Shown: one piece after another, positions 1 to 5,033 of the stretch
How positions within the stretch are numbered: the first letter of the stretch is position 1
Layout of the letters: every line of letters begins with the position of its first letter
Source of the DNA: Rhodocyclaceae bacterium
Lineage (GTDB): Bacteria; Pseudomonadota; Gammaproteobacteria; Burkholderiales; Rhodocyclaceae
Length of the DNA stretch: 7,715 bases
Assembly (NCBI GenBank): GCA_020849155.1
Contig: JADLGU010000349.1
Span: forward strand, 1-7,715
Direction: 5' to 3'
Translations under genes and position numbers: made by a program
The notes under the pieces: generated by a model
The model's input: only the letters and a program-made list of their open reading frames with translations
The model's database searches: none
What the model was told of the DNA's origin: nothing

Positions 1-814
1 AGCGCTCGCCGACGGCCTCGAACATCTCCACCGAGACGATGTGGTCGTAGCGGCCGTCGAGGTCGCGGTAATCCGTCAGCGCGAAGCGGGCGCGGTCGGC
101 CAGGCCGGCGCGGGCGATGCGCGTCCGGGAGTAGTCGAGCTGCGCCGGCGAGAGGGTGATGCCGTGCACCGCCAGCCCGTCGCGCGCGGCCAGTTCGGCG
201 AAGCCGCCCCAGCCGCAGCCGATCTCGAGCACGCGCTGGCCGGGTGTCGCCTGCAGTTTCTCCAGGATGCGGCGGTTCTTCGCCTCCTGCGCCGCCTGCA
301 GCGGCCGCTGCGCTTCGCCCGCGTAGAGCGCCGAGGAGTAGCTCATGCCCGGATCGAGCCAGAGGCGATAGAAGTCGTTGCCGAGGTCGTAGTGGGCGAG
401 GATGTTGCGCCTCGAGCCGGCGCGGGTGTTGGCATTGAAGAAGTGGCGCAGCCGCGCGCCGATGAGCGACCAGGCATTGCCGTACACCGCGCGCGACAGC
501 CTTTCGCGGTTCTCCGCCAGCAGGGTGAGCAAGGCGGCCGGGTCGGGCGATTCCCACTGGCCGTCGAGCCAGGCCTCGGCCAGGCCGATGTCGCCGCGCG
601 CCAGCACGGCGTCGAACAGCGCCCAGTCGCGGACCTCCATGGCGGCGTGGCGCGGGCCGGCGCCGGCGAAGATGCGGCAGCTGCCGTCGGGCAGGCTCAG
701 CTCGAGCGAGCCGCCGTCGAGGCGCTCGAGCAGCCGCAGCAGCGGGCGGGCCGCTGGCGGCAGGCCGGCGCGGGTTGGCTGGGGCAGGGATAGGGTGTCG
801 GCCAGGGTGTTCAT
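1..814 (-). CDS. Cyclopropane-fatty-acyl-phospholipid synthase-like SAM methyltransferase (partial, C-terminus outside window)
   Basis: The 271 residues present begin MNTLADTLSLPQ and run off the window edge, so the C-terminal third or so is missing. Two hallmarks of the CFA synthase family are visible: HYDLGNDFYRLWLDPGMSYS near residue 140, and the SAM-binding glycine loop VLEIGCGWGG near residues 195-204, followed by YDHIVSVEMFEAVGE at the edge. The family transfers a methyl or methylene group from SAM to the cis double bond of phospholipid acyl chains at the inner membrane. The start ATG (814-812) overlaps the upstream DUF1365 stop as ATGA, indicating translational coupling. Because it sits behind a COG2907 flavoprotein and DUF1365, it may be the UfaM-type methylase that starts furan fatty acid synthesis rather than a true cyclopropane synthase. 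The visible sequence cannot separate these. Family assignment is firm; exact product is open. Confidence 0.9.
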   Translation of the reverse strand, partial: MNTLADTLSLPQPTRAGLPPAARPLLRLLERLDGGSLELSLPDGSCRIFAGAGPRHAAMEVRDWALFDAVLARGDIGLAEAWLDGQWESPDPAALLTLLAENRERLSRAVYGNAWSLIGARLRHFFNANTRAGSRRNILAHYDLGNDFYRLWLDPGMSYSSALYAGEAQRPLQAAQEAKNRRILEKLQATPGQRVLEIGCGWGGFAELAARDGLAVHGITLSPAQLDYSRTRIARAGLADRARFALTDYRDLDGRYDHIVSVEMFEAVGER

Positions 815-1575
815 CGCGTCGTCTCCTCGAGCGGGGGCTGGGGTTTGCGGAAGAAGGGCACGCGCTTCAGCCACAGCCGCAGCGCCTGCCAGTGGATGCG
901 CGCCATCACGCCGAGCGTCATCCACGGATAGCCGAAGAAGGCGCGCAGGAGGCGGGCGCCGGTGAGCGGCGCGGCCTGGCCGGAGATCGCCGTATGCAGC
1001 AGGTCGCCGTCAGCGTCGGCGTGGTCGATGCGCGCCAGCCGGCGCGGATCGCCGGGCCGGGCATGGAAGCGGAAGCGGTAGTGGCCCCGCAGCGCCATGA
1101 AGGGCGAGACATGGAAGACCTTGCGCGCCTCGAGCGCTTCGCCGGCGCGGATCGGCCGGCCGTCGGCATGGGCGACCAGGTAGTTGTGGCGCTCGCCGAA
1201 GGTGTTGTTCACCTCGGCCAGCACGGCGCGCAGCGCGCCGCTGCGGTCGTGGCAGTACCAGAAGCTGACCGGGTTGAAGACGTAGCCGAGCATGCGCGGG
1301 AAGCACTGCAGCCAGACCTCGCCGTCGGCGGCGACCCCCTCGCGCGCCAGCAGGGCGCGGATCCAGCTCAGCGGGTGCGAGCCGTCGCGGGCGCCGTGGT
1401 CGGCGTAGCGGAAGGAGACCAGGTTGGGCCGGTTCACCGAGAACATGGGCGCGTCCGCCTCGTCCAGACGGTCGAGCGGTAGCAGCAGCCCGAAAACCGG
1501 ATAGGCGAAGCGGTGCCGCGCCGGCCGCAGCCGGCGATGCATCACCGTGCCGAAGAGGATGCGCGCACTGCTCAC
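811..1575 (-). CDS. DUF1365 family protein (COG3496)
   Basis: A 254-residue protein of the DUF1365 family. Characteristic segments are FGTVMHRRLRP (residues 8-18), LGYVFNPVSFWYCHD (96-110), EVNNTFGERHNYLV (121-134) and KVFHVSPFM (152-160), with a basic, hydrophobic C-terminus. I chose the GTG at 1575-1573. It overlaps the preceding gene's TGA as GTGA and keeps the conserved FGTVMHRR start, which an internal ATG at 1544 would remove. The same frame stays open far upstream through the flavoprotein gene, but that is only a GC-rich shadow. The biochemical role is not established from sequence. The family is almost always encoded between a COG2907 flavoprotein and a CFA-like methyltransferase, as here, so a role in modifying membrane fatty acids is inferred from context. 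Length is typical for the family. Confidence 0.92.
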   Translation of the reverse strand: MSSARILFGTVMHRRLRPARHRFAYPVFGLLLPLDRLDEADAPMFSVNRPNLVSFRYADHGARDGSHPLSWIRALLAREGVAADGEVWLQCFPRMLGYVFNPVSFWYCHDRSGALRAVLAEVNNTFGERHNYLVAHADGRPIRAGEALEARKVFHVSPFMALRGHYRFRFHARPGDPRRLARIDHADADGDLLHTAISGQAAPLTGARLLRAFFGYPWMTLGVMARIHWQALRLWLKRVPFFRKPQPPLEETTR

Positions 1576-2867
1576 GCCGCTTTGCCCAGTTTGCCCTGCC
1601 AGGGGGGGCGGCAGCCGAGGGCGCCGGCCACGGCCAGCCCGGAGCGCAGGCCGTCCTCGTGGAAGCCGTAGCCGCCCCAGGCGCCGCAGAACCAGACCCG
1701 GTCGCGTCCCGAGAGGGCGGGCAGCTCGCGCTGGGCGGCGATGGCCGGGCCGTCGAAGATCGGATGCGCGTAGGTGAACGAGGCGATCGTCTTGTCCGGC
1801 GCCGGGGCGCGCTGCGGGTTGAGGGTCACCACCACCGGCTGCTTGAACGGCAAAGGCTGGAGGCGGTTGATGAGATAGGAGACCGACACCGGGCGCTGGT
1901 CGCGCTCGTCGCCGCCCGACAGGTAGTTCCAGGCCGACCAGAGGCCGCGCTCGCGCGGCAGCAGCGCGGCGTCGGTGTGCAGCACGGCCCGGTTGGGCTG
2001 GTAGCGGATGGCGCCCAGCACCCGCCGCTCGGCGGGCGAGGCTTCTTCGTCGAGGATGGCCAGTGCCTGGTCGCTGTGGCAGGCCAGCACCACCTGGTCG
2101 AATTCCTCGACCTCGGCGTCGTGGGCCAGCAACACCCCGCGCGGGGTGCGGAACAGGCGCCGCACCGGCGTGGCGAGGCGGATGTCCTCGATGCCGGCGG
2201 CGAGCTTGTTCACGTATTCCCGGCCGCCGCCCAGCACGGTGCGCCACAGCGGCCGATCGAACACCTGCAGCAGGCCGTGGTTGTGGCAGAAGCGGACGAA
2301 GGTGGCGAGCGGATAGTCGAGCATGCGGCCGGCCGGGCAGGACCAGATCGCCGCCGCCATCGGCAGCAGGTACCAGTCGGCGAAGGCGCGCGAGTAGCCT
2401 CCGGCGGCGAGGAAGGCGCGCAGGGTGATGCCGTCGTCGGCGTGGCGCAGCAGCCACTCCAGGCTCTCGCGGTTGAAGCGCAGGATGTCGGCCAGCATGC
2501 GCCAGAACTCCGGCCGCACCAGGTTGCGCTTCTGGCCGAACACCGTGGCCAGGCTGGAGCCGGCCCACTCGATGCGCGGCGACTCCAGGCTGACGGCGAA
2601 GGACATCTCGGTCTCGACGCTGGCCACGCCCAGATGAGAGAAGAGGGCGGTGAGGTTGGGGTAGGTCTTGTGGTTGAAGACCAGGAAACCGGTGTCCACC
2701 GGATGCGTCAGTCCGTCCAGCGTGACGTCGACGGTGTGGGTGTGGCCGCCCAGGCGGTTTGCGGCTTCGTACAGCGTCACCTCGTGGCGCCGGGCGAGGA
2801 GCCAGGCCGCCGAGAGCCCGGAGATGCCCGAGCCGACGACGGCGATGCGCTTGCGCCTGGCGTTCAT
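1572..2867 (-). CDS. FAD/NAD(P)-binding amine-oxidase-like oxidoreductase (COG2907)
   Basis: A 431-residue flavoprotein. The N-terminal dinucleotide-binding fold is clear: RIAVVGSGISGLSAAWLL with GxGxxG at residues 12-17, acidic strand end YE at 33-34 for the FAD ribose, then RLGGHTHTV. The family signature VDTGFLVFNHKTYPN follows. The C-terminal FAD-contacting segment WFCGAWGGYGFHEDGLRSG lies around residues 392-410. No signal peptide or membrane segment is apparent, so it is probably cytoplasmic or peripheral to the membrane. The ATG (2867-2865) overlaps the folE2 stop as ATGA, and its own stop overlaps the DUF1365 start. COG2907 proteins are often annotated as cyclopropane fatty acid or amine oxidase-related. 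In light and singlet-oxygen regulons the homologues act in unsaturated or furan fatty acid formation. The acyl-chain substrate is inferred from the neighbours, not seen. Confidence 0.93.
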   Translation of the reverse strand: MNARRKRIAVVGSGISGLSAAWLLARRHEVTLYEAANRLGGHTHTVDVTLDGLTHPVDTGFLVFNHKTYPNLTALFSHLGVASVETEMSFAVSLESPRIEWAGSSLATVFGQKRNLVRPEFWRMLADILRFNRESLEWLLRHADDGITLRAFLAAGGYSRAFADWYLLPMAAAIWSCPAGRMLDYPLATFVRFCHNHGLLQVFDRPLWRTVLGGGREYVNKLAAGIEDIRLATPVRRLFRTPRGVLLAHDAEVEEFDQVVLACHSDQALAILDEEASPAERRVLGAIRYQPNRAVLHTDAALLPRERGLWSAWNYLSGGDERDQRPVSVSYLINRLQPLPFKQPVVVTLNPQRAPAPDKTIASFTYAHPIFDGPAIAAQRELPALSGRDRVWFCGAWGGYGFHEDGLRSGLAVAGALGCRPPWQGKLGKAA

Positions 2868-3676
2868 CGCGCGCTCTCCGCGTTGCGGCCGCTGATCTCG
2901 GCATAGGCGGAGTGGTTGTGGATCGACTCGAAGTTCTCCGACTTGACGGTCCACTCGGCGATGCGCGGCTCCCGCTTCAGGCGCAGGGCGATGTCGCGCA
3001 CCAGGTCCTCGACGAACTTGGGGTTGTCGTAGGCGCGCTCGGTGACCCACTTCTCGTCCGGCCGCTTGAGCAGGCCGTACACCTCGCAGGAGGCCTCCTC
3101 CTCGGCCAGGCGCAGCAGCGCGTCGGGCGACATCTCGGCACGCAGGCGCGCCTCGAGGGTGATGTGCGAGCGCTGGTTGTGGGCGCCGTAGTCGGAGATC
3201 TTCTTCGAGCAGGGGCACAGGCTGGTCACCGGCGCCACCACCGTCATGTGCAACTCGGCGGGGCGGCCGGGGCGCTTCTCCGCCCGCAGCCGCACGTCGT
3301 AGTCGAGCAGGCTCTCGACGCCGGAGACGGGCGCTTCCTTGGAGACGAAGTAGGGGAAGGCCAGCTCGATCTCGCCGCTGTCGGCATCCAGGCGGCGCAG
3401 CATTTCCTCGAGCATGGCCAGCAGCCGCTCGCCGGTCAGCGCCGGGCGCTTCTTCTCCAGCAGCTCGACGAAGCGCGACATGTGGGTGCCCTTCACCTCC
3501 GGCGGCAGGCCGACGGCCATGCTCACCTCGGCCACGCTGTGCTGCACCGCGCCGCGGCCATCGAAGAGGGCGAGCGGATAGCGCAGGCCTTTGACGCCGA
3601 CCTTGTTGATGGCCTGCCGGCGGTGGTCGGCGCTGGCCTGGATGTCGGGGAGGAAAAATCTTTCGGGTGCGTTCAT
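2864..3676 (-). CDS. folE2: GTP cyclohydrolase I, type IB (FolE2)
   Basis: A 270-residue FolE2 protein. It converts GTP to 7,8-dihydroneopterin triphosphate, the first step of folate and pterin synthesis, in the cytoplasm. Candidate metal and catalytic residues are Cys154 and Cys156 in TSLCPCSKK, His166 in YGAHNQRSH, Glu208 in RPDEKW and His253 in FESIHNHSA. Their spacing matches the Neisseria gonorrhoeae enzyme with a constant offset, as far as I recall its active site. The start at 3676 is chosen over an in-frame ATG at 3709 because GGAG (3687-3684) lies 7 bases upstream and family proteins begin close to MNAPERFFLPDIQ. It follows the small secreted ORF by 46 bp and overlaps the flavoprotein start. 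Placement in a candidate light-regulated operon suggests pterin supply for photolyase/cryptochrome antenna cofactors or folate repair, but it could equally be the cell's only housekeeping enzyme. Confidence 0.96.
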   Translation of the reverse strand: MNAPERFFLPDIQASADHRRQAINKVGVKGLRYPLALFDGRGAVQHSVAEVSMAVGLPPEVKGTHMSRFVELLEKKRPALTGERLLAMLEEMLRRLDADSGEIELAFPYFVSKEAPVSGVESLLDYDVRLRAEKRPGRPAELHMTVVAPVTSLCPCSKKISDYGAHNQRSHITLEARLRAEMSPDALLRLAEEEASCEVYGLLKRPDEKWVTERAYDNPKFVEDLVRDIALRLKREPRIAEWTVKSENFESIHNHSAYAEISGRNAESAR

Positions 3677-3722
3677 GTCATGTCTCCGTGGCGGGTTGGG
3701 GCGATGCATCGAGTCTCGCTGT

Positions 3723-3995
3723 TCAGCCGGCGACGAGGCCGGACTGGGCGGTGTTGTGCGGTGCCGGCAGGCAGATGGGCTGCGAACGGCCGAGGGTATG
3801 GGCGATCAGCAGCATGCGGACAGACTGACTGTCCTTGTCAATATGGCAGCCGGCCCGCTGTGGCATGGCTTGCCGGGCAGGCTGGGCGGCGGGCGCTTCG
3901 TCCTTGTGAGGCCCTGTCGAAGGCCGGTCTGCCGCCAGCGCCAGGAAGGAAACCAGGGCGGCAGCCACGAATAAGGGAGTAGCCAGTGTTTTCAT
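3723..3995 (-). CDS. Small putative secreted protein, hypothetical; first gene of the folE2 operon
   Basis: A 90-residue ORF I do not recognise. It starts MKTLATPLFVAAALVSFLALA, a convincing Sec signal peptide (one Lys, a hydrophobic core of about 17 residues, A-L-A before ADRPS), leaving a mature peptide of about 69 residues. The mature part has a Pro/Ala-rich stretch (residues 29-46), two cysteines (RAGCHID and QPICLPAP) that could form a disulphide, and no membrane segment. AGGA sits 6 bases before the ATG, inside palindrome 1. A near-consensus promoter lies upstream with a predicted leader of about 26 bases. It precedes folE2 by 46 bp, so it is probably co-transcribed. Its reality rests on the signal peptide, the ribosome binding site and the promoter placement, not on homology. 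The alternative is that the region is simply the folE2 leader. Confidence 0.6.
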   Translation of the reverse strand: MKTLATPLFVAAALVSFLALAADRPSTGPHKDEAPAAQPARQAMPQRAGCHIDKDSQSVRMLLIAHTLGRSQPICLPAPHNTAQSGLVAG

Positions 3996-3996
3996 A

Positions 3997-4013
3997 AAAT
4001 GTCCTGGACAAAT
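3997..4013 (-). promoter_or_regulatory. Palindromic operator candidate 1, containing the Shine-Dalgarno of the small secreted gene
   Basis: Read on the minus strand the site is ATTTGTCC-A-GGACATTT. The 11-bp core TGTCC-A-GGACA is a perfect dyad around a single base. It ends one base before the ATG at 3995, so its AGGA is also the ribosome binding site of that gene. Its TGGACA on the plus strand (4005-4010) serves as a candidate -35 for the divergent regulator. The near-identical partner at 4060-4076 argues for a bound protein, most simply the adjacent MerR/B12 regulator. Confidence 0.75.
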
Positions 4014-4033
4014 AGTTAATATGAGCTTAATAT
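4005..4033 (+). promoter_or_regulatory. Candidate promoter for the divergent MerR/B12 regulator
   Basis: The plus strand shows -35 TGGACA (4005-4010, 5 of 6), a 17-bp spacer and -10 TAATAT (4028-4033, 4 of 6). Transcription would start near 4040, with a leader of about 39 bases. The -35 lies inside palindrome 1 and the -10 is superimposed on the -10 of the opposing promoter, so the two polymerases should exclude each other and a protein on palindrome 1 should silence this gene. It is weaker by consensus than the opposing promoter. Confidence 0.5.
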
Positions 4034-4057
4034 AGCCACATCAATTTCAAATGTCAA
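4029..4057 (-). promoter_or_regulatory. Sigma-70-type promoter for the small ORF-folE2-lipid operon
   Basis: The minus strand carries a perfect -35 TTGACA (4057-4052), a 17-bp spacer and -10 TATATT (4034-4029, 5 of 6 to consensus). Transcription would start near 4022, giving a leader of about 26 bases before the ATG at 3995. The -35 lies two bases from palindrome 2, and palindrome 1 lies within the leader. The 17-bp spacer is optimal, unlike the 19-bp spacer of MerR-activated promoters, which fits repression rather than DNA-twisting activation. Confidence 0.75.
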
Positions 4058-4059
4058 GT

Positions 4060-4076
4060 ATTTGTCCAGGACAAAT
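4060..4076 (+). promoter_or_regulatory. Palindromic operator candidate 2, containing the Shine-Dalgarno of the MerR/B12 regulator
   Basis: ATTTGTCC-A-GGACAAAT is a perfect 8+1+8 bp dyad. It ends two bases before the regulator's ATG (4079), and its AGGA (4068-4071) is spaced 7 bases from that ATG. It abuts the -35 of the leftward promoter (4052-4057). In RNA the arms could also form a 7-bp stem with a 3-base loop that would mask the ribosome binding site, so DNA operator and RNA control are both possible. Confidence 0.8.
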
Positions 4077-4078
4077 CT

Positions 4079-4984
4079 ATGAGCCGACTATTGATGAATA
4101 TTTCTGCGGTGGAACGGGAAACCGGCGTTCTGAAGGACACCTTGCGGATGTGGGAACGTCGTTATGGCTTCCCCCAGCCCGAGCGGGATGACGGCGGTGA
4201 GCGTGGCTACCCTTTGGATCAGGTAGAAAAGATACGCTTGATCAAGCGCTTGATGTCAAAGGGTTGGCGCCCGGGGAAGCTCATGTCGCTGCCCGATGAG
4301 GAACTGGCGGCCCTCAGCCAGCCCCTGGCCATGGCCGAGGCGGAGGGGGATCAGTCAGCCCTGCAGAGCGGGGTCCTCGACCAGTTGCGCAAGCACGATG
4401 CGGGCGGCCTGCGCGACCTGCTGCGGCATGACTTGCACAGCCTGGGGCTGCAGCAATTCGTCCTGGACAAGGTTCCCATGCTCAACAGGGCCGTGGGGGA
4501 GGCCTGGGAGCGCGGAGAGATTCAGGTTTTCGAGGAGCACCTCTACACGGAATTGATGCAGGCCACCTTGCGGCAGGCCATTGGGGCGCTGCCGCCGGCC
4601 AGCGGCCGGCCGCGCCTGCTGCTCACCACCGTGCCCGAAGAGCAGCACGTGCTCGGCCTGCTGATGATCGAGGCGCTGATGACGCTCGAGGGCGCCACCT
4701 GCATCTCGCTGGGCACCCAGACGCCGCTGGCCGACATCTGCCGCGCCGCCGAGGCGCAGCAGGCCGACATCGTGGCGCTGTCGTTTTCCGCCGCCTTCCC
4801 GCCGCGCCAGGCCGGGCCGCTGATCGGCCAATTGCGCGGCCGGCTGCCCGAGGCGATCGAGCTTTGGGTCGGCGGCGCCGGCGTGGCGCGCCACACTCCT
4901 TTGGCCGGCGTGCGCCTGATGAACACCCTGCAGGACGCCCGCGAAGCCCTGGCCGTCTGGCGCGACGGCCGGGCGGCGCAGTAG
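4079..4984 (+). CDS. MerR-family regulator with cobalamin-binding domain (CarH/LitR-type candidate photoreceptor)
   Basis: A 301-residue protein in three parts. Residues 7-70 form a MerR winged helix: NISAVERETGVLKDTLRMWE, then RRYGFPQPER and GERGYPLDQVEKIRLI. Residues about 95-165 form a helical cap carrying the CarH signature W-x9-EH (W143, E153, H154). Residues about 178-298 form a Rossmann cobalamin-binding domain with E188-x-H190-x-x-G193 (H190 the expected lower axial ligand), LSFSA at 234-238 and WVGGAG at 263-268. In CarH, adenosylcobalamin drives a DNA-binding tetramer in the dark and light breaks the Co-C bond, releasing DNA. The ATG at 4079 has AGGA 7 bases upstream, inside palindrome 2. 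It is divergent from the lipid/folE2 operon, its likely target, and probably autoregulated. The residue after W143 is Glu, where Thermus CarH has His132. The 5' third is visibly lower in GC than the 3' half. B12 binding is strongly supported; light response is inferred. Confidence 0.93.
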   Translation: MSRLLMNISAVERETGVLKDTLRMWERRYGFPQPERDDGGERGYPLDQVEKIRLIKRLMSKGWRPGKLMSLPDEELAALSQPLAMAEAEGDQSALQSGVLDQLRKHDAGGLRDLLRHDLHSLGLQQFVLDKVPMLNRAVGEAWERGEIQVFEEHLYTELMQATLRQAIGALPPASGRPRLLLTTVPEEQHVLGLLMIEALMTLEGATCISLGTQTPLADICRAAEAQQADIVALSFSAAFPPRQAGPLIGQLRGRLPEAIELWVGGAGVARHTPLAGVRLMNTLQDAREALAVWRDGRAAQ

Positions 4985-5033
4985 CGGAAAAGTCGGTCTG
5001 CGCAATGCGGCGATACGGCGTGGCGCGCGGCGC

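Noticed and set aside
811..2904. Continuous 697-codon minus-strand frame suggesting a fusion ending in DUF1365
   Set aside because: The first two thirds are low-complexity Arg/Pro/Ala sequence antiphase to the flavoprotein, which has full FAD motifs in another frame. Only the part from the GTG at 1575 shows family conservation.
1659..2906. Long plus-strand ORF (415 codons) antisense to the flavoprotein
   Set aside because: No recognisable motifs. It is the mirror of a GC-rich coding frame and lacks a promoter or ribosome binding site of its own.
3591..3982. Plus-strand ORFs opposite the small secreted gene and the folE2 start
   Set aside because: No domain, signal or ribosome binding site supports them, whereas the minus-strand ORF has a signal peptide, ribosome binding site and promoter.
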